Position numbers and translations under genes: made by a program. Shown in pieces: positions 1 to 9,975 of a stretch of 64,000 nt of DNA. Each line of letters opens with the position of its first letter. Position 1 is the first letter of the stretch. The stretch is from Sphingomonas hominis (lineage in GTDB: Bacteria > Pseudomonadota > Alphaproteobacteria > Sphingomonadales > Sphingomonadaceae), in the NCBI RefSeq assembly GCF_013328205.1, contig NZ_JABULH010000002.1, forward strand, positions 558,001 through 622,000, given 5' to 3'. Under the pieces are notes generated by a model. That model worked only from the letters and a program-made list of their open reading frames with translations. It did not search any database and was not told where the DNA came from.

Positions 1-1681
<1,681 letters not shown>

Positions 1682-1862
1682 GTGCGCGCGCATAGCGGGG
1701 GTGGCGCGTCGATGCCAGCGCGGCCGATCACGTCGGCGCGCTGACTTGGCCGAGGGGCCCGCTCCATGAACGGACCTGCGGAGCCGATGGCGGATAATTC
1801 GCCGACGAATATGTCGACGCGTTGGTCGATCAGCAGCGAGCGCGGCGATGGCCTAGGATCGA

Positions 1863-3287
1863 TCAGCGGCGACGGTGGCGCCGCAACCGGCGCAGCAGGC
1901 CCCGCTTCTCGAACGCCTCGAACATCTCGGCCGGGCCTTCGGGATCGAGCACCTCATTCTCAGCGAGCCATGCCTCGACCGCGTTGAGTTCGGGCACTTC
2001 ATAGGGGATCAGGGTCTTGCCGCGCCCACGCAACCGTTCGATCGTCGCGATCAGCCCGTCGCGCGCCAGCCCATCGCTGACCTGCGCCGGCTCGACCGCG
2101 AGATGTTCGGCGATCAGGTCGTCGCGGATCGTGGCGATGCTGGAGCCATCGTCGGCGATCGTCACATCGCACTCGGTGTCGAGCCGCAGCGAACGGTTGT
2201 TGAAGTTCGACGAGCCGATGCGGATCACGTCGTCGTCGACCACCATCACCTTGGCGTGGCAGTAGATGCCGGTGCCGTCGGTCGTGACCGGATGGTACAT
2301 ACGGAACCGCTTGGCGTGGTCGCGGCGCTGCAATTCGGCGACGAGCCGCGCGCGTGCGGTGTCCATCGCGATCGGTTCCAGCCAGCCTTGCGCCGTTGTC
2401 GGGTTGATGACGACGATTTCGGGCGGGTCGGGTTCGACCAGCCGCTTGGCGATCGCCTCGGCGATGCGGCGCGAGGCGAAATATTGGCTCTCGGCGTAGA
2501 TGCGGCGCTTCGCGCGCGCGATCAGTGCGAGGTAGAGTTCCTCGATCTCAAGCAGCTCTTCCTGACCCTCGTGCTTGGGCTGCGAGCGCGAGATCGCGAC
2601 GTCGACGTCGGTGAAGGCGACCGGCAGGCTGGCGGGCCAGCACTCGCCGGTGTGCGAAGGTGCGGCGATCTCCGCGCCGCCCGCGATCTTCCAGCGGGCG
2701 CGACACAAGTCGCCCAGCGCGCGCGCGACCGGGCCTTGCAGTGCGGTGGTCACGTCGTGCCACGGCTTGTACGAGAAACCGTTGGGCGAGCGGCGGCGCT
2801 CGTCGTCGGCAACGTGGTCGCGCGTGTCCCAGCGCTCGTCGGTCATGTCGATCCCGCCGCAGAACGCCATGCAATCGTCGATCACGACGACTTTCTGGTG
2901 CTGCGACGCGGCGGTCGGGTGGTGGCCGTCGAGTTTCAGGTTGATGCGCTTCTCACGGAAACGCCAGCGCGTCAGCATCCACAAGGTGCGTCCACGGAAC
3001 AGCGTCTTGATCGCGCCCTTGTCCCAGCGCAGGATATAGACCTGGAGCGTCGGGGTGCGCTTCACCAGCCAGTCGATGAAGTCGCCGACCGTGGTGGGCG
3101 CCTCGGGATGGTCGTCCTCGTAGGCGAGCGTGATGCGGGCGTCGAAATCCCAGCCGACCAGCATGATCTGCTGCTTGGCGTTCAGCATCGCCTCGCGCGC
3201 GACGCGGAAATAGGCGTCGGCGTCGATGATCACCGCCGCCTTGGTTGCGCGTTCGACGCGCCAGCGGGTCTTCTCAGGCAGGGTCAC
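1863..3287 (-). CDS. Phospholipase D-like protein (two HKD motifs)
   Basis: 474-residue phosphodiesterase of the PLD/cardiolipin synthase superfamily. Both HxKxxxxD catalytic motifs are intact, at H130-K132-D137 (HQKVVVID) and H344-K346-D351 (HAKVMVVD), followed by GSSNFNNRS. There is no signal peptide or N-terminal membrane anchor, unlike ClsA-type cardiolipin synthases, so it is more like the cytosolic or peripheral PLD proteins; substrate unknown. The GTG start overlaps the TGA of the upstream ArsC-like gene (GTGA), implying translational coupling. The family is certain; whether it makes phosphatidyl transfers or hydrolyses lipids or nucleic acid cannot be told. Confidence 0.88.
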   Translation of the reverse strand: MTLPEKTRWRVERATKAAVIIDADAYFRVAREAMLNAKQQIMLVGWDFDARITLAYEDDHPEAPTTVGDFIDWLVKRTPTLQVYILRWDKGAIKTLFRGRTLWMLTRWRFREKRINLKLDGHHPTAASQHQKVVVIDDCMAFCGGIDMTDERWDTRDHVADDERRRSPNGFSYKPWHDVTTALQGPVARALGDLCRARWKIAGGAEIAAPSHTGECWPASLPVAFTDVDVAISRSQPKHEGQEELLEIEELYLALIARAKRRIYAESQYFASRRIAEAIAKRLVEPDPPEIVVINPTTAQGWLEPIAMDTARARLVAELQRRDHAKRFRMYHPVTTDGTGIYCHAKVMVVDDDVIRIGSSNFNNRSLRLDTECDVTIADDGSSIATIRDDLIAEHLAVEPAQVSDGLARDGLIATIERLRGRGKTLIPYEVPELNAVEAWLAENEVLDPEGPAEMFEAFEKRGLLRRLRRHRRR

Positions 3288-3604
3288 AGGACGTCCTTGA
3301 TCGCGGAAGGCGGACGGCAGAGGCGTACGCCCTTGTCGGTCCCGACTAGCGGGCGCTCGATCGTGCTCGGGTCAAGAACCATCAGATCGAGTGCGGCGGC
3401 GTCGTTAGCGACCTTGGGCGCATCCTTGCGCAGGCCGTCACGCGGGCTCACCCCGGCGCGCGCGTACAATCGCGCGAGTTCGTTCCGCGTCGGCGGATGC
3501 TCGAGATAATCGATCACGCTCACTTCGGCCCCGGTCTCGTGTAGGATCGCGAGCGCCTCGCGCGACTTGGAACAGCGCGGGTTGTGGAGGATCGTCGCCT
3601 TCAT
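3284..3604 (-). CDS. ArsC/Spx-family thioredoxin-fold protein (arsenate reductase-like)
   Basis: 106 residues. It starts MKATILHNPRCSKS, the N-terminal thioredoxin-fold signature of ArsC-family proteins with the single redox cysteine (C11). YLEHPPTRNEL and LLRKDAPK-like segments follow the E. coli ArsC plan, and RPLVGTDKGVRLCRPP matches the usual RPIVV..GARVCRP block with the substrate-site arginines. No ars operon (arsR, arsB, acr3) is nearby; the gene is coupled to a phospholipase D-like gene. Many chromosomal members without ars neighbours (YffB-like) are not proven arsenate reductases, so the family is secure and the substrate is not. Confidence 0.85.
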   Translation of the reverse strand: MKATILHNPRCSKSREALAILHETGAEVSVIDYLEHPPTRNELARLYARAGVSPRDGLRKDAPKVANDAAALDLMVLDPSTIERPLVGTDKGVRLCRPPSAIKDVL

Positions 3605-3701
3605 CGCGGGGTCTTCTGCATGACGCCTTCTACCGCGCGCGCGGCGTCGGTCCAGTGCGCGAACGAGGGAGGCGCCGGCCGAGTAGCGGCCTCAAGGAAA
3701 A

Positions 3702-3731
3702 GCCGGAGCAAACACATGGGTTTACTCCGGC
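3702..3731 (-). terminator. Rho-independent terminator after accC
   Basis: A perfect 7-bp stem GCCGGAG/CTCCGGC, with further AAAC/GTTT pairing inside the loop, lies just past the accC stop. On the minus strand it is followed directly by TTTTCCTT. It ends the aroQ-accB-accC unit before the next minus-strand gene. Confidence 0.8.
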
Positions 3732-3754
3732 GCATAATCTTTCGTGTCGACCAG

Positions 3755-5107
3755 TCAGGCGTCCTGCCGCGCCAGCCAGTCCTCCAGCCACTTGATCGTG
3801 TAATCGCCCGACTGAAATTCGGGATCGTCGAGCAATGCCTGATGCAGTGGAATGGTGGTCTTCATTCCCTCGATCACGAACTCCTCCAGCGCGCGGCGCA
3901 GGCGGCGGAGCGCGCCCTGGCGGGTCGTGCCATAGACGATCAGCTTGGCGATCATGCTGTCGTAGTAAGGCGGCACCTTGTAGCCGGCGTAGAGCCCCGA
4001 ATCGACGCGGACGTGCATCCCGCCGGGCGCGTGATATTGCTTCACCAGACCGGGCGAGGGCGCAAAGGTGCGCGGGTCCTCGGCGTTGATGCGGCACTCG
4101 ATCGCGTGGCCGCGGAAGACGACATCTTCCTGGCGCAGCGTCAGCGGTTCACCCTCGGCGATGCGGATCTGCTCGCGGACCAGGTCGAGCCCGGTGATCG
4201 CCTCGGTCACCGGATGCTCCACCTGCAGGCGGGTGTTCATCTCGATGAAGTAGAACTCGCCGTTTTCCCACAGGAACTCGATCGTGCCCGCACCGCGATA
4301 GCCCATGTCGGCCATCGCACGCGCGCAGATGCCGCCCATGCGCGCGCGCTCCTCGGGCGTGATGACGGGGGAGGGCGCTTCCTCAAGCACCTTCTGGTGG
4401 CGGCGCTGGAGCGAACAGTCGCGCTCGCCCAGGTGGATCGCATTGCCCTTGCCGTCGCCGAAGATCTGGAACTCGATGTGGCGCGGGTTGCCGAGATACT
4501 TCTCGATATAGACGGTGGCGTCGCCGAACGCGGCCTTCGCCTCGCTGCCCGCCTGCGCGATCAGCGTTTCGAGCTGGTCGGGGCTGGTGCAGACCTTCAT
4601 GCCGCGCCCGCCGCCGCCCGAGGCGGCCTTGATGATGACGGGATAGCCCGCGCGTTCGGCGATCGCCTTCGCCTCATCCACGTTGCTGACCGCGCCGTCT
4701 GATCCGGGAACGAGCGGCAGGCCGAGTGCGCCCGCGGTACGCTTCGCCTCGATCTTGTCGCCCATCGTGCGGATGTGCTCGGGCTTGGGCCCGACGAAGA
4801 TCAGGTTATGCAGCTCGACGATCTCGGCGAACTTGGCATTCTCGCTGAGAAAGCCGTAACCGGGATGGATCGCGTCGGCGCCCGAGATCTCGGCTGCAGA
4901 GATGATGTTGGGGATGTTGAGGTAGCTCTCGGCCGCGGACGGCGGGCCGATGCAGATCGCCTCGTCGGCGAGCCGGACGTGCATCGCGTCGGCATCGGCG
5001 GTGGAGTGCACCGCGACCGTCTTTATCCCCATTTCGTGGCACGCGCGATGGATGCGCAGCGCGATCTCGCCGCGGTTGGCGATCAGCAGCTTCTTGATCT
5101 GCGGCAC
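3755..5107 (-). CDS. accC: Acetyl-CoA carboxylase, biotin carboxylase subunit
   Basis: 450 residues, the usual AccC length. It carries out ATP-dependent carboxylation of biotin on AccB, the first half-reaction of fatty acid synthesis. Visible: N-terminal [13 protein letters not shown], the ATP-grasp glycine-rich loop [11 protein letters not shown] near 160-170, [20 protein letters not shown], and the catalytic [16 protein letters not shown] block. It lies 6 bp downstream of accB in the same transcription unit and ends at a strong terminator. Nothing unusual. Confidence 0.98.
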   Translation of the reverse strand: MPQIKKLLIANRGEIALRIHRACHEMGIKTVAVHSTADADAMHVRLADEAICIGPPSAAESYLNIPNIISAAEISGADAIHPGYGFLSENAKFAEIVELHNLIFVGPKPEHIRTMGDKIEAKRTAGALGLPLVPGSDGAVSNVDEAKAIAERAGYPVIIKAASGGGGRGMKVCTSPDQLETLIAQAGSEAKAAFGDATVYIEKYLGNPRHIEFQIFGDGKGNAIHLGERDCSLQRRHQKVLEEAPSPVITPEERARMGGICARAMADMGYRGAGTIEFLWENGEFYFIEMNTRLQVEHPVTEAITGLDLVREQIRIAEGEPLTLRQEDVVFRGHAIECRINAEDPRTFAPSPGLVKQYHAPGGMHVRVDSGLYAGYKVPPYYDSMIAKLIVYGTTRQGALRRLRRALEEFVIEGMKTTIPLHQALLDDPEFQSGDYTIKWLEDWLARQDA

Positions 5108-5113
5108 CGATGC

Positions 5114-5611
5114 TTACTCGACCACCACGAGCGGCTGGTCGAACTCGACCGGCTGGCCGTTCTCGACCAGCACCGCCTTGACCGTGCCGGCCGAGGGCGC
5201 GGTGATCGGGTTCATCACCTTCATGGCCTCGACGATCAGCAGCGTGTCGCCGGCGGCGACGGTCTGTCCGACCGCGGCGAACGGCTTGGCGCCCGGCTCG
5301 GCGGCGAGATAGACGGTGCCGACCATCGGCGAGCGGACCGCGTTGGCGTCGCTCGGCGCCGAGGGCCCGGCGATGTCGACCTGCGGCGCGGCGGCGGGTG
5401 CCGCGGCCTGTGTGGGCGCAGGTGCGGCGGCATAATGCATCGGCGTGGCGGCGACCTGCGCTGCCTTGCGCGCGACGCGGATCTTGCGATCGCCGTCCTC
5501 GACCTCGATCTCGGTCAATTGCGTGGTGTCGAGCAGCTCGGCGAGCTGGCGCACGAGGTTCACGTCGACCTGCATCGCGCCACCCCCATTTGCTTCGTTC
5601 ATGTCGGCCAT
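5114..5611 (-). CDS. accB: Biotin carboxyl carrier protein of acetyl-CoA carboxylase
   Basis: 165 residues. An N-terminal helical part ([23 protein letters not shown]) leads through an Ala/Pro-rich flexible linker (about 58-85) to the C-terminal biotinyl domain with the acceptor lysine K131 in VEAMKVMN. The protein carries biotin between AccC and the carboxyltransferase. The start chosen is MADMNEAN, preceded by AAGGGGAAT; longer in-frame starts reach back into aroQ and add non-conserved residues. It sits 34 bp after aroQ and 6 bp before accC. Confidence 0.97.
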   Translation of the reverse strand: MADMNEANGGGAMQVDVNLVRQLAELLDTTQLTEIEVEDGDRKIRVARKAAQVAATPMHYAAAPAPTQAAAPAAAPQVDIAGPSAPSDANAVRSPMVGTVYLAAEPGAKPFAAVGQTVAAGDTLLIVEAMKVMNPITAPSAGTVKAVLVENGQPVEFDQPLVVVE

Positions 5612-5645
5612 CAGCCTTGATTCCCCTTCAAGGGCGCGCGCTGTG

Positions 5646-6092
5646 TCAGAACTGTGCCGCCGCTTCAAGCGCGAGGGCGTAGGATAGCGCGCCGAATCCC
5701 GCAATGGTTCCGCGTGCGGCACGACCGACGAACGAGGTGTGTCGGAAATCCTCGCGCGTGTGCGGATTGGATAGATGCACCTCGATCACCGGCGTGCGGA
5801 TCGCCTTGATCGCGTCGTGGAGCGCGATCGATGTGTGCGTGAACGCGCCCGCGTTCAGGATCACCGCACGTGCGTCATACGCCTGCGCCTCGTGCAGCCA
5901 GTCGACCAGATGCCCTTCGTGGTTCGATTGCCGCATGTCGATGCTGAGCCCCAGGTCGCGCGCGCGATCCTCCAGCCGCCCGGCAATGTCGTCGAGCGTG
6001 TCGTGACCGTAGATCTCCGGCTCGCGCGTGCCGAGCAGGTTGAGGTTGGGGCCGTTCAATACATACACTGTGGCGTTATCGGGTGCGGGCAT
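5646..6092 (-). CDS. aroQ: Type II 3-dehydroquinate dehydratase
   Basis: 148 residues, typical of the dodecameric type II enzyme that dehydrates 3-dehydroquinate in the shikimate pathway. Signatures: [19 protein letters not shown] with the catalytic Tyr28, [28 protein letters not shown] and the [15 protein letters not shown] block with the catalytic His region. It is the first gene of the aroQ-accB-accC cluster, an arrangement widespread in proteobacteria. Its promoter must lie in the 168-bp divergent spacer shared with the thiS-thiG fusion. Confidence 0.97.
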   Translation of the reverse strand: MPAPDNATVYVLNGPNLNLLGTREPEIYGHDTLDDIAGRLEDRARDLGLSIDMRQSNHEGHLVDWLHEAQAYDARAVILNAGAFTHTSIALHDAIKAIRTPVIEVHLSNPHTREDFRHTSFVGRAARGTIAGFGALSYALALEAAAQF

Positions 6093-6260
6093 GGGCTGCT
6101 TTCTTGAACAAGGGGCAGGCGGAGACTAGGTGCCGGTGCAGCACCGCTCTAGCCCGCTCGCCCGTCGCTTGTCGAAGGGACGCGCTTCGTTTCGCCGGGA
6201 AGGCGGAGCGCGGGGCCAGCGATCATCCAGCCCGACAACGGACGGGGGCGCACGCCCTCG

Positions 6261-7280
6261 ATGCACATAACCATGCCCCATTCCGACGGAACCGTCTCGA
6301 TTGTCGTCAACGGCGAGCACAAGCGCGTCAAGGCGGGGCTGACGATCGCCGCGCTCGCCGAGCAACTGGGGCTGGTGCCCGAGAAGGTGGCGGTGGAGCG
6401 CAATCTGGAGATCGTACCCCGCTCGACGCTGGGCGATGTCTGCGTCGAGGACGGCGACGAGCTGGAGATCGTGCATTTCGTCGGTGGCGGCGACCATGCG
6501 AAACCGATCGCCGAGGACACTTGGACCGTAGCGGGTAAGACGTTCCGATCGCGCCTGATCGTCGGCACCGGCAAGTACAAGGATTTCGCGCAGAACGCCG
6601 CCGCGCTCGAGGCGTCGGGGGCGGAGATCGTCACGGTCGCGGTGCGCCGCGTCAACGTGTCCGATCCCAAGGCGCCGATGCTGACCGACTTCATCGATCC
6701 CAAGCGCGTGACCTACCTGCCCAACACCGCGGGCTGCTTCACCGCCGACGAGGCGATCCGCACGCTCAGGCTGGCGCGCGAGGCGGGCGGCTGGGATCTG
6801 GTCAAGCTGGAGGTACTGGGTGAGGCGCGCACGCTCTACCCCGACATGCGTGAAACGTTGAAGGCGACCGAGGTGCTGGTGCGCGAGGGCTTCAAGCCGA
6901 TGGTTTACTGCGTCGACGATCCGATCGCGGCGAAGCAGTTGGAGGAGGCCGGCGCGGTCGCGATCATGCCGCTCGGCGCGCCGATCGGGTCTGGCCTCGG
7001 TATCCAGAACCGCGTCACGATCCGGCTGATCGTCGAGGGCGCCAAGGTGCCGGTGCTGGTTGACGCGGGCGTCGGCTGCGCGTCGGACGCGGCGGTGGCG
7101 ATGGAGCTCGGCTGCGACGGCGTGCTGATGAACACCGCCATCGCGGAAGCCAAGGACCCGATCATGATGGCGGCGGCGATGAAGGCGGCGGTCGAGGCGG
7201 GGCGGATGAGCTACCGCGCCGGACGCATGGGACAGCGCCGTTACGCCGACCCGTCGAGCCCGCTCGCCGGCCTGATCTGA
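6261..7280 (+). CDS. thiSG: Fused sulfur carrier protein ThiS and thiazole synthase ThiG
   Basis: 339 residues joining two thiamine-thiazole proteins. Residues about 11-77 are a ThiS ubiquitin-like domain ([15 protein letters not shown] ... [14 protein letters not shown]). Residues about 85-339 are ThiG, with the Schiff-base lysine K182 in [17 protein letters not shown] and the phosphate loops [10 protein letters not shown] and [12 protein letters not shown]. The Gly-Gly that is C-terminal and adenylated in free ThiS is internal here (75-77). Start uncertain: ATG 6261 or ATG 6273, neither with a clear Shine-Dalgarno sequence. No TPP riboswitch is recognisable upstream. A hairpin spans the stop codon. 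Confidence 0.93.
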   Translation: MHITMPHSDGTVSIVVNGEHKRVKAGLTIAALAEQLGLVPEKVAVERNLEIVPRSTLGDVCVEDGDELEIVHFVGGGDHAKPIAEDTWTVAGKTFRSRLIVGTGKYKDFAQNAAALEASGAEIVTVAVRRVNVSDPKAPMLTDFIDPKRVTYLPNTAGCFTADEAIRTLRLAREAGGWDLVKLEVLGEARTLYPDMRETLKATEVLVREGFKPMVYCVDDPIAAKQLEEAGAVAIMPLGAPIGSGLGIQNRVTIRLIVEGAKVPVLVDAGVGCASDAAVAMELGCDGVLMNTAIAEAKDPIMMAAAMKAAVEAGRMSYRAGRMGQRRYADPSSPLAGLI

Positions 7281-7288
7281 ATCAGGCC
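7269..7288 (+). terminator. Hairpin over the thiSG stop codon
   Basis: A perfect 8-bp stem GGCCTGAT/ATCAGGCC with the tetraloop CTGA, which contains the thiSG stop codon. There is no T-run after it, so it may be a processing or stability hairpin rather than a true intrinsic terminator. Confidence 0.45.
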
Positions 7289-7294
7289 GAACGC

Positions 7295-7319
7295 GGAACA
7301 ACCCGCAGAAACCCTCGTT
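7295..7319 (+). promoter_or_regulatory. EcfG (general stress sigma factor) promoter of csbD
   Basis: GGAAC (7295-7299), a 16-bp spacer, then CGTT (7316-7319). This is an exact match to the alphaproteobacterial EcfG consensus GGAAC-N16/17-CGTT. It lies about 45 bp upstream of a CsbD-type stress protein gene, a typical member of general stress regulons, so motif and gene agree. Confidence 0.8.
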
Positions 7320-7365
7320 TCTTGTTCACTGAGTTCAATCAGCCTGAAACGAAGGAGTAATCGCG

Positions 7366-7548
7366 ATGGGTGAACTGACCGACAAGATCAAGGGCGGCGT
7401 CAACGAGGCCATTGGCAAGGCCAAGGAAGCGATCGGCGAGCACAACAACGATGCCAGCCTCGCCGCGGAAGGTGAAGCGCAGCAGGCCAAGGGCAAGGGC
7501 GAGCAGATGAAGGGCAGCGTCAAGGGCGCGCTCGGCGACAACATCTGA
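7366..7548 (+). CDS. CsbD-family stress protein
   Basis: 60 residues, hydrophilic and rich in Lys, Glu, Gly and Ala: MGELTDKIKGGVNEAIG, then AEGEAQQAKGKGEQMKGSVKG. This is the two-repeat pattern of the CsbD family (YjbJ in E. coli), abundant small cytosolic proteins induced in stationary phase and general stress; molecular role unknown. GAAGGAG lies 9 bp before the ATG. It stands alone between an EcfG-type promoter and a terminator, so it is a monocistronic stress gene. Confidence 0.93.
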   Translation: MGELTDKIKGGVNEAIGKAKEAIGEHNNDASLAAEGEAQQAKGKGEQMKGSVKGALGDNI

Positions 7549-7569
7549 TTTCTGCCATACGGTAATTGG

Positions 7570-7600
7570 AAGGGTCGTTCCGAACATCGGGGCGGCCCTT
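7570..7600 (+). terminator. Terminator between csbD and the convergent ExoD-like gene
   Basis: Stem AAGGGTCG/CGGCCCTT (8 bp with one G-T pair) followed by TTCATTT on the plus strand and by TTCCAATT on the minus strand. It can serve both convergent genes. Confidence 0.75.
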
Positions 7601-7601
7601 T

Positions 7602-8192
7602 TCATTTGTTGAGAAGCAGGCCGGTGCCGATCGTGACTGCGGCGACGGCGAGCGCACTTGCCGCGATCATCAGCACGCCGTCGCGCACAGTCAGCGCGAG
7701 GCCGAACGCCGCGATGGCCAGCATCGGCGCGGTGGTGGCGAGCGGCAGGAGTTCGAGTGGCGGCACGCACATCGCCATGACGATGCATCCGACCGCCGCC
7801 GCGCGCACGAACGGACCCTTGGTCAGCGCGGGCAGACGGCCGTGGAACCAGCGATCGAGGAAGCGGGCCACGCCGCGAACCTTCTTCGTAGCCTTCTTCA
7901 CCTTGCCCGACGTGATTGCGCGGCGCTCAACGAAAGCGGGCAACCACAGGTGCTTGCGCCCGAGTGCCATCTGACCTGCGATCAGCACGACGATGATCGC
8001 CATCGCGGTCGGCAGCCCCGGAATGCTGCCGATCGGTGAGATGTCGATCAGCGGAATGACGACCAGGAAGGGGCCGAAGCCGCGACTGCCGAGCGCTTCG
8101 ACGACATCGCCGACAGCAACTTTGTCACTGTTGTCCGCAAGATCGTTGATCGCGTCGAGGATATCGGAAACGCTGTGCGGATCGTCTGCCAT
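7602..8192 (-). CDS. ExoD-family membrane protein
   Basis: 196 residues. A hydrophilic N-terminus (MADDPHSVSDILDAI) is followed by GFGPFLVVIPLIDISPIGSIPGLPTAMAIIV, the signature of the ExoD family first described for exopolysaccharide synthesis in Sinorhizobium, then two to three more hydrophobic segments near the C-terminus. Inner membrane; biochemical role unknown. It lies 22 bp downstream of a ThDP-enzyme gene on the same strand, probably co-transcribed, though no functional link is obvious. No other polysaccharide genes are near. Confidence 0.85.
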   Translation of the reverse strand: MADDPHSVSDILDAINDLADNSDKVAVGDVVEALGSRGFGPFLVVIPLIDISPIGSIPGLPTAMAIIVVLIAGQMALGRKHLWLPAFVERRAITSGKVKKATKKVRGVARFLDRWFHGRLPALTKGPFVRAAAVGCIVMAMCVPPLELLPLATTAPMLAIAAFGLALTVRDGVLMIAASALAVAAVTIGTGLLLNK

Positions 8193-8214
8193 GGCTCCTC
8201 AACCTCGCAGCCGG

Positions 8215-9876
8215 TCAGCGGTTGCGGATCGCCTCAAGGGTGGTCGCGGCGGTGATGACCTCGACGTCGGTTTTGAGGTGAAGCAGCCGCACGCCGCCTT
8301 GCGCCATCGCGCGGTCGAGCGCGGGGGCGAAGTCGACGGTCGCCTCAACCGTTTCAGCCCAGCAGCCATAGGCACGCGCGAGCGCGGCGAAGTCGGGATT
8401 GTGCAGCCGCGTGGCCGACACCCGCCGCGGGAACTCGCGCTCCTGGTGCATGCGGATCGTGCCGTATGCGCCGTTGTCGACGACGATCACGAGAAGCGAC
8501 GCGTCGTGCTGGACCGCGGTCGCGAGTTCCTGTCCGTTCATCAGGAAGTCGCCGTCGCCCGCCACTGCGACGACGGTTCGCTCGGGCCGACGCAGGCTTG
8601 CCGCTACCGCTGCGGGCACGCCGTAGCCCATTGCGCCGCTGGTCGGGGCAAGCTGCGTACCTGGCCCAGCGTAGCGCCAGTAGCGGTGCCACCAGCCGGA
8701 AAAATTGCCAGCGCCGTTGCAGATGATCGTGTCGGCGGGCAGCCGATCGCGCATCGCCGCGACGCACGGGCTGAGATCGAGCGCGACGCCGTCGCGGGGG
8801 GCGGGCGTGGTCCATGCCTCATAGTCGGCGCGTGCCTCGGGCGCGGTCGGGTGCGCGGGGCCGTCGATCGCCAGCAGCGCTTCGGCGAACTCCGCCATGC
8901 CGGCGCAGATCGCGAGATCGGTGCGGTAGGTCATGCCGAGCTCGTTCGCGTCCGGGTGGACGTGGACGAGGCGCTGACCCGGATGCTCGGGCGTGATCAG
9001 CGTATAACCGTCGGTCGTCGCCTCGCCGAGTCGCGGGCCGACCACCAGCAGCAGGTCGGCGGCCTTCACCCGTGCGACGAGCTTGGGGTTAGGGCCGTAG
9101 CCGAGATTGCCGGCATAGGCGGGGCAGTCGTTCGGCACCGCGTCCTGCCGCCGGAACGCGGCGACCAGCGGTACGCCGACGCGGTCGGCCCAAGCGGCGA
9201 TGTCCTCCGCCGCGCGTTCGTCCCATCCGACACCGCCGACGATCGCCACCGGCCGCTCGGCCGTGGCGAGCAGGTCGGCGAGCTGCGCCACCCCGTTCGC
9301 GTCGGGCGCTTGCGCGGCGCGCTCGACGCGCGGGCGGTCGATCGCCTCGACGCGGTCGAGCAGCATGTCCTCGGGCAGCGCCAGCACAACCGGGCCGGGG
9401 CGTCCGTTCATCGCGACCGCGTAAGCGCGCGCGACATATTCGGGGATGCGGCGCGCGTCGTCGATGCGTGCGACCCACTTCGCGACGGGCGCGAACATCG
9501 CTTCGAAGTTGATCTCCTGAAACGCCTCCCGGTCGCGCGTGCCGCGGTCGACGTCGCCGACGAACAGGATCATCGGCTGCGAATCCTGCCGGGCGACGTG
9601 GACACCGATGCTGGCGTTGGTCGCGCCCGGCCCGCGCGTGACGAACGCAACGCCGGGACGGTGCGTCAACGCACCGTCGGCACAGGCCATGAACGCGATC
9701 CCGCCCTCTTGCCGGCACACCACCGTGTCGATCGCCGGCACGTCGTGCAGCGCATCGAGCACAGCGAGAAAACTCTCCCCCGGCACGGTGAAGATCCGCT
9801 CGCACCCTTGCGCGACGAGTTGGTCGACGAGGATGCGGCCGCCGGTCCGGCTCTGCTGGGTTTCGATGCTCTCCAT
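8215..9876 (-). CDS. Acetolactate synthase-like thiamine diphosphate enzyme
   Basis: 553 residues with the three ThDP-enzyme domains. The N-terminal pyrimidine-binding domain has the conserved glutamate E57 in CRQEGGIAFMACADG; a central domain follows; the C-terminal diphosphate-binding domain has VVAVAGDGDFLMNGQEL ... VVDNGAYG (GDG-N motif). This is the acetolactate synthase/benzoylformate decarboxylase family. No regulatory small subunit gene is adjacent and it is outside any ilv operon, so it is more likely a catabolic or decarboxylating relative than the biosynthetic AHAS. It reads away from the SMP-30 gene and is followed by the ExoD-like gene. Confidence 0.88.
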   Translation of the reverse strand: MESIETQQSRTGGRILVDQLVAQGCERIFTVPGESFLAVLDALHDVPAIDTVVCRQEGGIAFMACADGALTHRPGVAFVTRGPGATNASIGVHVARQDSQPMILFVGDVDRGTRDREAFQEINFEAMFAPVAKWVARIDDARRIPEYVARAYAVAMNGRPGPVVLALPEDMLLDRVEAIDRPRVERAAQAPDANGVAQLADLLATAERPVAIVGGVGWDERAAEDIAAWADRVGVPLVAAFRRQDAVPNDCPAYAGNLGYGPNPKLVARVKAADLLLVVGPRLGEATTDGYTLITPEHPGQRLVHVHPDANELGMTYRTDLAICAGMAEFAEALLAIDGPAHPTAPEARADYEAWTTPAPRDGVALDLSPCVAAMRDRLPADTIICNGAGNFSGWWHRYWRYAGPGTQLAPTSGAMGYGVPAAVAASLRRPERTVVAVAGDGDFLMNGQELATAVQHDASLLVIVVDNGAYGTIRMHQEREFPRRVSATRLHNPDFAALARAYGCWAETVEATVDFAPALDRAMAQGGVRLLHLKTDVEVITAATTLEAIRNR

Positions 9877-9975
9877 GGTTGAGGCCTAGCCCGCGCGGCG
9901 TCGTGGCAGCAAGCGCTTGCGCTTGGTCCGGTGATGATCAATCCTTTGCGGCAAAAGAGCGAGAGGATCAGGATC

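Noticed and set aside
1875-3509. 544-residue plus-strand open frame opposite the phospholipase D-like gene
   Set aside because: Shadow of a gene with two intact HKD motifs.
6093-6260. TPP riboswitch upstream of the thiamine gene
   Set aside because: The CUGAGA and GAUCUGG-type conserved words of the thi-box are absent on either strand of the spacer.
6126-7301. 391-residue minus-strand open frame opposite thiS-thiG
   Set aside because: Shadow frame. The plus-strand product has ThiS and ThiG motifs throughout.
7993-9882. 629-residue plus-strand open frame opposite the ThDP enzyme
   Set aside because: Mirror frame of a clear acetolactate synthase-like gene; Arg/Asp/His-rich without family features.
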